Below are positions 50,544 to 59,728 of a stretch of 64,000 nt of DNA, in pieces (the first letter of the stretch is position 1; each line of letters starts with the position of its first letter). The notes below the pieces were generated by a model, which was not told where the DNA came from, ran no database searches, and saw only the letters and a program-made list of their open reading frames with translations. Source of the DNA: JAHOYW01 sp963664605 (lineage in GTDB: Bacteria > Verrucomicrobiota > Lentisphaeria > Victivallales > Victivallaceae). The position numbers and the translations under genes were made by a program. The stretch is taken from the NCBI GenBank assembly GCA_963664605.1, contig OY761536.1, positions 2,108,001 to 2,172,000 on the forward strand, given 5' to 3'.

Positions 50544-53500
50544 ATGGTAAAAATGCAATTGTTTAAATATTGGGGATTATGTGCTCTGATGTCTGTTGCA
50601 GGCAGCCTTATTGCGGCTTCCAGCCAGGTGCAAATAGAAAATGCCGGTTTTGAAAGTACGGAAGCACCTGCAACCGCAGCCTGGCTTGCCGGGGACAGCG
50701 GCTGGAATATAACCCCGGGTGGTTGTGAGCTTGCCAATGACGCCAGCGAGGGTGTGCAGGCTGCTCATTTGACGCAGGGTTTTTTGCGTTATCAAATTGA
50801 TACCGCGGAATTACAAGGCAGGGCTCTTAGCGTAACATTTTCCGCCAAGGGAACAGGGAATTTAGTGTTCGGGATAGCCGCTTTTTATCAGGAAGACGGG
50901 GTATGGCAACGAACGAATTTGCAGTCAAGCGCCCAAGGTGGATTAGCCTTGTCGCAAGAGTATCAGGATTATACTGTTGATTTCAGTGCAATTCCTTCTG
51001 GGACAATATATGTTACGCTTGAAATAGGTGATTATAACAGTAAGGACTGGTATATTGATGATGTGTGTGTGTCGTATCAGGAGGATCTGTTACCGTTGGA
51101 AAATGCCGGTTTTGAAAGTACGGAAACGCCTGCAACCGCAGCCTGGCTTGCCGGGGACAGCGGCTGGGCTATAAGCCCGGGCGGTTGTGAGCTTGTCAAT
51201 GACGCCAGTGAGGGGGCGCAGGCTGCTCATTTGACACAGGGCTTTTTGCGTTATCAGATTTATACCGCGGAATTGCAGGATAGCTCTCTGAGCGTGACGT
51301 TTTCCGCCAAGGGATCAGGGAATTTAGTGTTCGGGATAGCCGCTTTTTATCAGGAAGACGGGGTTTGGCAACGAACGAACTTGCAGTCAAATGCTCAAGG
51401 CGGACTGCATTTGACAACACAACAATATCTTCCTTACACTGTTAAGTTTAGTCCAGTACCTGTTGGTACAATATATATTCAACTTGAATTTGGCGATTAT
51501 AATAGTAAGGACTGGTATATCGATGATGTAAAAGTTTCATATCAGGATGAACCATTTGACCTTGAAGAAGATGAAATAACAGTTTCACCAGATGCCTATT
51601 TTACTGGACGTGGAGAGTTGTCGGAAGAATTGGTTAATATCGCACCTTATGCAAAAATACGTACTAATCCTTTTAGCATTATGCCCTGCCGTATTACCGA
51701 CGGCATAATGGGAACTGGCCTTACTTTTGAAGAGTTTCCCTCAGCTGGCGCCAAAACGATAGAGTTCCTGTACGATGAACCACAGACGATATCCTCTATT
51801 CGCTTATCTATTCCTCCTACTGATTTTGCGTTTTACGCCGACACTACTGGTGATGGACAATATGAAACATTGTTAAAGATCATTAATGGCGGTCAGCAGT
51901 TGTCTTACTGGAATCGCGAGGAATGGCCATGGCTCAAAGTAGACCTTCCTGAACCGTTAGACATTTATGGTCTGTTATATATAGATATTTCTCAGGAAGA
52001 TGTGCCGCTTATGGAATTCCAGATCGTATCTCCTGAAATCCCTGTAGCTCCTACGCGGCCTATACTATTGGAAAATGCCGGTTTTGAAAGTACGGAGCCA
52101 CCTGCAACCGCAGCCTGGCTTGCCGGGGACAGCGGCTGGAATATAACCCCGGGTGGTTGTGAGCTTGTCAATGATGCCAGCGAGGGTGTGCAGGCTGCTC
52201 ATTTGACTCAGGGTTTTTTGCGTTATCAAATTGATACTGCGGAATTACAAGGCAGGGCTCTTAGCGTAACATTTTCCGCCAAGGGAACAGGGAATTTAGT
52301 GTTCGGGATAGCTGCTTTTTATCAAGATGAAAACGAGGTTTGGCACCGAACGAATTTGCAGTCAAGCGCCCAGGGTGGAGTAGCCTTGTCGCAAGAGTAT
52401 CAGGATTATACTGTTGATTTCAGTGCAATTCCTTCTGGTACAATATACGTTACGCTCGAAATAGGCGATTATAACAGTAAAGACTGGTATATTGATGATG
52501 TATATGTTTCGTATTATGATGAAGACCTGTTACCGCTGGAAAATGCCGGTTTTGAAAGTACGGAAACACCTGCAACCGCAGCCTGGCTTGCCGGGGACAG
52601 CGGCTGGAATATAACCCCGGGTGGTTGTGAGCTTGTCAATGACGCCAGCGAGGGTGCGCAGGCTGCTCATTTGACTCAGGGTTTTTTGCGTTATCAAATT
52701 GATACCGCGGAATTACAGGGCAGGGCTCTTAGCGTAACATTTTCCGCCAAGGGAACAGGGAATTTAATGTTCGGGATAGCCGCTTTTTATCAGGAAGACG
52801 GGGTATGGCACCGAACGAATTTGCAGTCAAGCGCCCAAGGTGGAGTAGCCTTGTCGCAAGAGTATCAGGATTATACTGTTGATTTCAGTACAATTCCCTA
52901 TGGGACAATATATGTTACACTTGAAATAGGCGATTATAACAGTAAGGACTGGTATATTGATGATGTGTATGTTTCGTGTTTCATACCATTAGATGTCCCG
53001 GTTTTGGCAGAAGGTGAAAACATCCCTGTTCCAACAGCGACAGAGGCGCAGAAATATCTTCAGGGCTTTACTATTGAACCTTGGATGTTCCAGTGCCCCC
53101 AATTGGTGCAAACACGCCGCACGGGTGTAGAGCAGTCTATGGCTGATTGGCAGCCGCTTGTCGACTTGTTTGCTGATTACAGTCTTTTAAATGCTAATTT
53201 TATGTTGCTTTTTCCGCCGAAAACATGTGAGAATGTTGCGGGTAGAACTGGAACTTTCGCCTGGGATGTGATGTGGCCCAGCAGCGTTTGGCGCTGGTAT
53301 TCAGATGACAACTTACTGGAAGAATTATGTACTGAGGCAAGGAATAGAAACATTTCTATTTTTAGTGTCATAAGGTATAGATATTTTAGAGAGGATCTGC
53401 CATATCCTACAGGAAGTGAGCTTAAAACTTACGGGCTTTACGGAAACAACGTTAATCAAAGCATCTCTGAGATGGCGGCGGCCGGAGTTGATGCAGCGTC

Positions 53501-55019
53501 CCTGTGTCTGGATGAGGAATATGTTAGCGCCTCATATCCGATATTCTATTTCCAGATGAAAACTATTCCGCCAGATGCTGATGAACAGCTTATAGCAAAA
53601 TTGAATTATGAGAATGAGCGTGCGGACGTACGTCGTGAAGCTTTCAAAAACCGTTTTGATTTGGTAGACGATATTTTTCCTGAAACGCCAAGTGATACTG
53701 AATTATACCGTCAATATGTCATTTTCTATTTCGAACAGATTGCCGAACGGATGTACGACAGTACGATGTTAGCCAAAAACGCTAATTCCAATGCTAAAAC
53801 TTTGGCCGCATTCGCGACTACCGATAAATTCAATAATCGTTTGGCAAAAACAAGCGATCACGATATATTTGGTTTTGGTGCGGACATTGACTATATGTGG
53901 TGCGATCCATATTTTACCCAGGAAGATCCATGGGGCTGGTATCATCCTTCCTATATGGCACAGGTGCTCAGGGCATCCTCGGCAAAGAGACACGCGGGGC
54001 TGACGCTCAACTACAACTGGGGAGGATTGAATCCGGAACAAAACCCGCTTTGTGCCGAAACATATCCATTGATTTGTTATGTCGGTTCTGTTCTCGGAGG
54101 CGCTATGAATGGGGCAAGCGCATTCGATTTCTGGCGCTATAATTATGCTTGCGACCTGGATCCGGTTGAGGGCGGACGGCAAGGCGTTGAGAAAGCTTTT
54201 GCAATGCTTGACACTCTGGCGGCATGGGGTGGTAAAGATGCTCAAATTCCTAAGGATATAGCCGTGTTGCGCTCACGCGCATCTGAGGACTGGTGGCAGT
54301 TGAAGGTGCTTTATGGTGATTGGGATGGAAGCAAGACGGTAAACGCAAAAGGGTTTTCATATTATAAGTGGATCGCGTCCCAGTTCCTGCGCAACGGCTA
54401 TCCGTTCGAAACATATTTTCTGGATCATCCGGAAGCATATGGGAACATATCACAATTTAAAACCATAATTTTACCGTTCCCGTATTCGATGAGCGAAGAG
54501 GCTCTAAGCATTATCGAAAGTGCGATCAATAATGGCACTAAGGTAATTGCGCTTGGCGCAAAAGGCGAAACTGACGAAATGGGTATACCTTATCCAGAAC
54601 CGTTGCTTAGCGAATTGATAGATACAGGAGAAATCACGTATTTTGACGCAGATATTCTCAGAGATGCTAATTTCCATGAAGTCGGGAATAGTTTCAGAGG
54701 ACTGCTGAACAATAAACTGGGAGATCAGCGTACTTTGAAACTTGAACGTTACGGTAAAGAGATTCAGGCAGGGTGTTTGGAGAAAAGCCCGTACGAAAAA
54801 TTGGTTGTCCTTATCAACTGGAGTGGTTACGATACTTTTGTTGACCTTGGGATCAGGATGCCTGCAGGTAATTATCGAGTATTGCAGAGGGATCTGGAGA
54901 AAGTTAACGAAATGACGCTTAATGGAGAAAACACCATGTCAGCGTCTGAACTGGAAAACATCCGTGTGGAAATAAATAGCGGTGAAGCAAAAATTCTATT
55001 ATTCTACCCGGCAGAGTGA
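50544..55019 (+). CDS. Giant secreted protein with four near-identical beta-sandwich repeats and a C-terminal barrel-like half
   Basis: A 1491-residue protein with a signal peptide (~1-25, ALMSVAGSLIAAS). Repeats of ~148 residues start with ENAGFESTE.PATAAWLAGDSGW and end with DYNSKDWYIDDV at ~31-177, 185-332, 509-657 and 665-812; they resemble CBM4/9-type carbohydrate-binding modules. A discoidin-like domain (~350-500, YFTGRGELSEELVNIAPYAK) splits them two and two. The C-terminal ~660 residues match the gene at 55135 closely and the 856-residue protein at 40494 more weakly. LCLDEEY may hold a catalytic acid; RSRASEDWW and ILPFPYSMS are shared landmarks. No known GH family assigned. Confidence 0.75.
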   Translation: MVKMQLFKYWGLCALMSVAGSLIAASSQVQIENAGFESTEAPATAAWLAGDSGWNITPGGCELANDASEGVQAAHLTQGFLRYQIDTAELQGRALSVTFSAKGTGNLVFGIAAFYQEDGVWQRTNLQSSAQGGLALSQEYQDYTVDFSAIPSGTIYVTLEIGDYNSKDWYIDDVCVSYQEDLLPLENAGFESTETPATAAWLAGDSGWAISPGGCELVNDASEGAQAAHLTQGFLRYQIYTAELQDSSLSVTFSAKGSGNLVFGIAAFYQEDGVWQRTNLQSNAQGGLHLTTQQYLPYTVKFSPVPVGTIYIQLEFGDYNSKDWYIDDVKVSYQDEPFDLEEDEITVSPDAYFTGRGELSEELVNIAPYAKIRTNPFSIMPCRITDGIMGTGLTFEEFPSAGAKTIEFLYDEPQTISSIRLSIPPTDFAFYADTTGDGQYETLLKIINGGQQLSYWNREEWPWLKVDLPEPLDIYGLLYIDISQEDVPLMEFQIVSPEIPVAPTRPILLENAGFESTEPPATAAWLAGDSGWNITPGGCELVNDASEGVQAAHLTQGFLRYQIDTAELQGRALSVTFSAKGTGNLVFGIAAFYQDENEVWHRTNLQSSAQGGVALSQEYQDYTVDFSAIPSGTIYVTLEIGDYNSKDWYIDDVYVSYYDEDLLPLENAGFESTETPATAAWLAGDSGWNITPGGCELVNDASEGAQAAHLTQGFLRYQIDTAELQGRALSVTFSAKGTGNLMFGIAAFYQEDGVWHRTNLQSSAQGGVALSQEYQDYTVDFSTIPYGTIYVTLEIGDYNSKDWYIDDVYVSCFIPLDVPVLAEGENIPVPTATEAQKYLQGFTIEPWMFQCPQLVQTRRTGVEQSMADWQPLVDLFADYSLLNANFMLLFPPKTCENVAGRTGTFAWDVMWPSSVWRWYSDDNLLEELCTEARNRNISIFSVIRYRYFREDLPYPTGSELKTYGLYGNNVNQSISEMAAAGVDAASLCLDEEYVSASYPIFYFQMKTIPPDADEQLIAKLNYENERADVRREAFKNRFDLVDDIFPETPSDTELYRQYVIFYFEQIAERMYDSTMLAKNANSNAKTLAAFATTDKFNNRLAKTSDHDIFGFGADIDYMWCDPYFTQEDPWGWYHPSYMAQVLRASSAKRHAGLTLNYNWGGLNPEQNPLCAETYPLICYVGSVLGGAMNGASAFDFWRYNYACDLDPVEGGRQGVEKAFAMLDTLAAWGGKDAQIPKDIAVLRSRASEDWWQLKVLYGDWDGSKTVNAKGFSYYKWIASQFLRNGYPFETYFLDHPEAYGNISQFKTIILPFPYSMSEEALSIIESAINNGTKVIALGAKGETDEMGIPYPEPLLSELIDTGEITYFDADILRDANFHEVGNSFRGLLNNKLGDQRTLKLERYGKEIQAGCLEKSPYEKLVVLINWSGYDTFVDLGIRMPAGNYRVLQRDLEKVNEMTLNGENTMSASELENIRVEINSGEAKILLFYPAE
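50634..52980 (+). repeat. Four intragenic ~440-bp repeats in the giant secreted protein gene
   Basis: Copies run at about 50634-51075, 51097-51540, 52068-52515 and 52537-52980. They start with GGAAAATGCCGGTTTTGAAA or one-base variants. Nucleotide identity is very high between copies 1, 3 and 4, including silent positions; copy 2 is more diverged toward its end. The homologous gene at 55135 has one equivalent, much more diverged domain. Confidence 0.9.
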
Positions 55020-55134
55020 TAGATAAAGCATAACCCAAAATGATTACAGAATATAAGACATTCGCTGTATGCGGTTTAGATTTTAAAGATTAGCAAAGAA
55101 AATATTTGTGTCAACAAAAAATAAGGAGACAACA

Positions 55135-58100
55135 ATGAAAATACGACAAATTAAATGGATGGGCTTAAGCGGCTTATTACTTTTGGGCGGTATCGCCGGA
55201 GCTGAAGAAGCCAAAGAGGTAAAACTTGTAAATGCGGGATTTGAGAGCACGGAAAAACCTGTAACGGCCGCCTGGCTTGCCGGGAGTACCGGTTGGACAA
55301 AAGGTACGAAGGAAGGTTATTGCGATATTACAAATGACGCCAAAGAAGGCAAGCAGGCTGTGCATTTAAAGCAGGGATTCCTGCGTTATAAAATTATTGC
55401 CAAAGACTTACACAAAAAATCCTTATCGGTAAAGTTTTTTGCTAAAGGTTCAGGTAAACTGAGATGCAATATCGCCGCCTTTTATAAAGAAGATGGTAAG
55501 TGGCGCCGGATGGATCTGAAATCAAATATCGGTGCCGGACTGCCATTGTCTGACCAGTATTTGGCTTATACTGTAAAGTTTGCTCCGCTCCCTGAAAAGA
55601 TTATATTTTTCAATCTGGTATTTGGTGATTACACTAAAAAAGACTGGTTCATTGACGATATGAAAATGTTTTGTCAGGATGAGCCTTTCGACTTAAAAAA
55701 AAAAGTAGTAACTAAAAAAAACGCTCCCCTGCCAAAATCATATTTTACAGGGCGCGGAGAATTACCGGAAGGATTGGTGAATATTGCTCCTTATGCGAAA
55801 ATACGTACTAATCCTTTCGGCATGATGACCTATCGGGTTACTGACGGCATAATGGGAACTGGTTTCTCTTTCGAAAAATTCCCGGAAACAGGAGCAAGGA
55901 CTATAGAGTTTATTTATGACAGCCCGCAGACAATATCTTCCGTGCGTTTGTCTATTCCACCCGCTGATTTCGCGATTTACGCTGACACCACCGGCGGCGG
56001 AAAGTATACAAAGCTGTTGAAAAACGTGAGAGGCGGTCCGAAACTGCATTACTGGAACCGTAAGGAATGGCCGTGGTTCAAGGCGGATCTAGCTAAACCG
56101 TTAAAAGTTTATGCCTTAAAATATATAGATTTTTCAAAAAAATCAGCCCCTTTTATGGAATTTCAGATCGTTTCGCCTAAGGCCGTATCGGGCAGCCTGA
56201 TGAAAAAAATATCCATGTCGGCAAATGTCGCGGTTCTGACTGCCGGGAAAAACCTCCCGGTCCCGGCAGCGAAGCCGGATCAGCAGTATCTTCAGGGGTT
56301 TACCATTGAACCTTGGATGTTTAGTTGTCCCGGCTTGGTAAAAGAACGCCGTATGGGGGTGAATGAACCTCTCGCAAATTGGGCTCCGTTGCGGAAGATG
56401 CTTGATGACTACAAATTTTTTAAAGCAAATTTCATGTTGCTTTTTCCTCCGAAAACCTGTGAAGGGGTAGCTGACAGAAAAGGTACTTTTGCCTGGGATG
56501 TGATGTGGCCGAGTAAAGTCTGGCGCTGGCAAACAAAATACAACCTGCTTAAAGAGTTCTGTTCTGCTGTCAGGAAGCAGAATATTTCCGTTTTTACCGT
56601 TATCAGATACAGATATTTCAGACAGGATATACCATATCCTCCAGCAAACGAACTTAAAACTTACGGACTTTACGGCAACAACGTTAATCAGAGTATTTCC
56701 GAGATGGCAGGATCGGACGTTGATGCGGTTTCGCTATGCCTGGATGAACAGTATTATAATGCGTCGCATCCGATATTCTATTTCCAGAAAAAAACTGTTC
56801 CAGCCAATGCCGCCAATAAGCTTAAAAAGAAACTGAATTATGAAAATGAGCTTGCCGGAGTTCGTATAAAGGCTTTCAAAAAGCGCTTTGATTTGAAAAC
56901 CGATAAACTCCCCGCGACTCCGACTGACACTGAATTATACCGAAAATATGTGCTTTTCTATTTTGAACAGATTGCCGAACGGATGCAGGACAGTAACAGA
57001 CTGGCAAAAAAAGCCAATCCCAAAGTTAAAACTTTAGCTGCGTTTGCGACTACCGACCACTTTAACAATCGCTTCACCCGGGCAAGCGATCATGATATAT
57101 TCGGCTTCAATGCTGATATTGATTATATGGTTTGCGACCCGTATTTCACACGTGAGGATTGCTGGGGCTGGTACCATCCTTCCTACATGGCTCAGGTGCT
57201 CAGGGCATCGTCGCCCAAAAGACAAGTAGGACTGACGCTCAACTACAATTGGGGAGGAGGAAAACCGAAGCGCAATCCGCTTTGCGCGGAAACCTATCCG
57301 GCGATCTGTTATATCGGAGCTGTTCTCGGAGGAGCCTTGAATGGAGCGGGAGCATTCGATTTCTGGCGCTACAACTTTGCCTGTAGCCTGGACCCGATTG
57401 CCGGCGGTCGGGAAAATGTAAAAAAAGCCTTCGCAATGCTTGATACCCTGGCGGCATGGGGCGGCAAGAAAGCTCATACTCCAAAAGATACTGCAGTATT
57501 GCGCTCACGTGCCTCTGAAGACTGGTGGCAATTGAAGGTACTCTACGGCAAATGGGACGGAAACAAGGCTGAAAATTCAAAAGGTTTTTCATATTATAAA
57601 TGGATCGCCTCCCAACTTATGCGTAACGCTTACGCGTTTGAAACATATTTTATGGATCACCCCGAAGCATATAAGAATATAACACAATTCAAGACTGTTA
57701 TTCTGCCGTTTCCATATTCTATGAGCAAAGAAGCTTTGAATATTATCGAAAACGCGGTCAATAGTGGGACTGAAGTGATTGTGCTTGGCGCAAAGGGTGA
57801 AACCGATGAGCTGGGCAGGGCTTATAGCGAACCGTTACTCAGTGGTTTGATAAAGGCGGGAAAAATCACATATTTTGATGCGGATATTCTCAAGGACGCG
57901 CATTTCCCAGAACTTGAAAACAGATTTAAAAAACTATTGAACCGCAAACTGGGAGAACGGCGTACTCTATTCCTTGAACGTTATGGTAAAGATATTCAAG
58001 TGGGATGTCTGGAAAAAAATCCATATGAAAAGCTGGTTGTCCTTATCAACTGGAGCGATTCAGATACTTTTGCCGATATTGGTGTCAGGATGCCAGAGGA

Positions 58101-58251
58101 CAGAAATTATCGCATACTGCGGCGGGACCTTGAAAAAGTCAATGAAATGGCGCTTAACGGAAAAAATATCCTTTCGGCATCGGATTTGAAAAAAATCCGG
58201 GTATCCATGAAAAGCGGCGAAGCAAAAATACTGTATATATTATCTAATTAA
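55135..58251 (+). CDS. Secreted paralogue of the giant protein, one repeat only
   Basis: I use the ATG at 55135 (AAGGAG upstream; GTG at 55108 is less likely), giving 1038 residues. Signal peptide MKIRQIKWMGLSGLLLLGGIAGA, then one CBM-like domain (~25-185, NAGFESTEKPVTAAWLAGSTGW), a discoidin-like domain (~200-350, YFTGRGELPEGLVNIAPYAK) and the barrel/Rossmann-like half (~370-1038) with LCLDEQY, RSRASEDWWQLK and ILPFPYSMS. It is close to the 50544 protein along the catalytic half but notably Lys-rich where that one is acidic, suggesting different surface charge or ligand. It is followed 15 bp later by a sulfatase. Confidence 0.8.
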   Translation: MKIRQIKWMGLSGLLLLGGIAGAEEAKEVKLVNAGFESTEKPVTAAWLAGSTGWTKGTKEGYCDITNDAKEGKQAVHLKQGFLRYKIIAKDLHKKSLSVKFFAKGSGKLRCNIAAFYKEDGKWRRMDLKSNIGAGLPLSDQYLAYTVKFAPLPEKIIFFNLVFGDYTKKDWFIDDMKMFCQDEPFDLKKKVVTKKNAPLPKSYFTGRGELPEGLVNIAPYAKIRTNPFGMMTYRVTDGIMGTGFSFEKFPETGARTIEFIYDSPQTISSVRLSIPPADFAIYADTTGGGKYTKLLKNVRGGPKLHYWNRKEWPWFKADLAKPLKVYALKYIDFSKKSAPFMEFQIVSPKAVSGSLMKKISMSANVAVLTAGKNLPVPAAKPDQQYLQGFTIEPWMFSCPGLVKERRMGVNEPLANWAPLRKMLDDYKFFKANFMLLFPPKTCEGVADRKGTFAWDVMWPSKVWRWQTKYNLLKEFCSAVRKQNISVFTVIRYRYFRQDIPYPPANELKTYGLYGNNVNQSISEMAGSDVDAVSLCLDEQYYNASHPIFYFQKKTVPANAANKLKKKLNYENELAGVRIKAFKKRFDLKTDKLPATPTDTELYRKYVLFYFEQIAERMQDSNRLAKKANPKVKTLAAFATTDHFNNRFTRASDHDIFGFNADIDYMVCDPYFTREDCWGWYHPSYMAQVLRASSPKRQVGLTLNYNWGGGKPKRNPLCAETYPAICYIGAVLGGALNGAGAFDFWRYNFACSLDPIAGGRENVKKAFAMLDTLAAWGGKKAHTPKDTAVLRSRASEDWWQLKVLYGKWDGNKAENSKGFSYYKWIASQLMRNAYAFETYFMDHPEAYKNITQFKTVILPFPYSMSKEALNIIENAVNSGTEVIVLGAKGETDELGRAYSEPLLSGLIKAGKITYFDADILKDAHFPELENRFKKLLNRKLGERRTLFLERYGKDIQVGCLEKNPYEKLVVLINWSDSDTFADIGVRMPEDRNYRILRRDLEKVNEMALNGKNILSASDLKKIRVSMKSGEAKILYILSN

Positions 58252-58266
58252 AAAAGGCAGTTAAAT

Positions 58267-59697
58267 ATGTCTGGGAAAAGAAATATTTTATTAATTATGA
58301 CCGACCAGCAGCGCTATGACATTCTCTCAGCGTGCGGCGGCGGAGCATGCCGGGTTCCGGCCTTGGAAAAATTGGCCGGAGAAGGAATAAGTTTTGATAA
58401 CGCCTATTCTGTATGTGCTGTCTGTACTCCAGCCAGAGCATCGGTTTTTACCGGCAGGTTCCCGCATAAGCATGGCATGACCAGGAACTGCGACATGTTC
58501 CATCCTCCGCGGGAGGATCTGCCTGATTCCGAAATACTTTTGAACCATTACCTGGCTGAAAAAAAATATAACTGCGGTTATGTTGGGAAATGGCATATTG
58601 ACAAAACAAAATCAGCGCTTGATCATGGATTTGAAGGATTTTCACTACCCGGCTATGGGGACAGTTACGGCAATTCCACACAGGCATATCTTGACTGGTT
58701 GGAGGCAAAAGGAATGAGCAGTCCGCGTTTCATCCCCACTGTTATGGTTGGTGAAAATGGATTTGCGGGCTATTTAGATGCACCGCTGGAGGCGACTTAT
58801 GACTATTTTCTGGCGGAAAAGGCCATTGATATGCTGCGTAAATATGCTGAATATCCCGCTCCTTTTTTTCTGACCCTGCAATTCTGGGGGCCGCATGAAA
58901 TATGCCGTCCGGTCAAGTCCTATCTCGATATATATCCGCCTGAAGATATACCCATGCCGGGAAATTTTTCCGATTCGCTTGAAGATAAGCCATATGTCTA
59001 TAAACAATATCGCGATGTATTGGAATTCAGGTATCCGGGGCTTTCAAAACTGTCTGAATCAGACTGGCGGCGCATTAATGCGTCATACTATGCCTATAAC
59101 AGCATGATTGACCATTTGACCGGAAAAGTCCTTGATGAATTGAAACGTCTGGAAAGCGATAAAAATACCACGGTCATTTTTACTTCCGACCATGGTTCAT
59201 ACTGTGCCGCTCATGGTGGCTTTATAGATAAATCAATAGGGATGTTTGAGGACATATATAAGATACCGTTTATTGTCAGAGCCCCCGGCAATAATCCCGG
59301 CAGGCGTTCGCAGATGATAAGCAATATGGATGTTTTTTCGACTGTCCTGGGACAGGCTGGAATCGAGCTTCCTGAAAATGTTGACAGCCGGGACGTAAGT
59401 CCATTGCTGGAAAATGATGCCGCAGCTTGGGATGATGCAATTTTCTGCCAGAGCCACGGTGTGCATTTCCCCTATGCCCAAAGGATGCTCAGATGGAAAG
59501 ATTTTAAATATGTATTTACCCCTACGGATGTAGATGAACTTTACGATTTGAAAAAAGACCCTGATGAAACTAAGAATTTGATAGAAGATATAGAGTATGG
59601 CGAAATAAAAAGAATACTTCGCTCAAAGATGTTGGTATGTGCTGAAAAATCTTCAGATCCCATTCAAAACATTATGGAGCCATATTTTAAAATTTGA
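58267..59697 (+). CDS. Type I (formylglycine) sulfatase, cytoplasmic
   Basis: A 476-residue sulfatase. NILLIMTDQQRYDIL supplies metal-binding aspartate and the following Q/R motif. The activation site is C53-TPAR in VCAVCTPARASVFTGRFPHKHG, and the second metal site is FTSDHGSYCAAHGGFIDK. No signal peptide. Compared with the other sulfatase at 47418 it has the canonical CTPAR context and a GKWHIDKTKSALDHGFEGF segment typical of heparan/N-sulfoglucosamine-type and GlcNAc-6-sulfatase groups, though substrate cannot be fixed by eye. It lies between a giant secreted protein and the amino-sugar kinase. Confidence 0.93.
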   Translation: MSGKRNILLIMTDQQRYDILSACGGGACRVPALEKLAGEGISFDNAYSVCAVCTPARASVFTGRFPHKHGMTRNCDMFHPPREDLPDSEILLNHYLAEKKYNCGYVGKWHIDKTKSALDHGFEGFSLPGYGDSYGNSTQAYLDWLEAKGMSSPRFIPTVMVGENGFAGYLDAPLEATYDYFLAEKAIDMLRKYAEYPAPFFLTLQFWGPHEICRPVKSYLDIYPPEDIPMPGNFSDSLEDKPYVYKQYRDVLEFRYPGLSKLSESDWRRINASYYAYNSMIDHLTGKVLDELKRLESDKNTTVIFTSDHGSYCAAHGGFIDKSIGMFEDIYKIPFIVRAPGNNPGRRSQMISNMDVFSTVLGQAGIELPENVDSRDVSPLLENDAAAWDDAIFCQSHGVHFPYAQRMLRWKDFKYVFTPTDVDELYDLKKDPDETKNLIEDIEYGEIKRILRSKMLVCAEKSSDPIQNIMEPYFKI

Positions 59698-59728
59698 ATA
59701 ATAACTGAAAAATCGTGGAGAATAAAAA

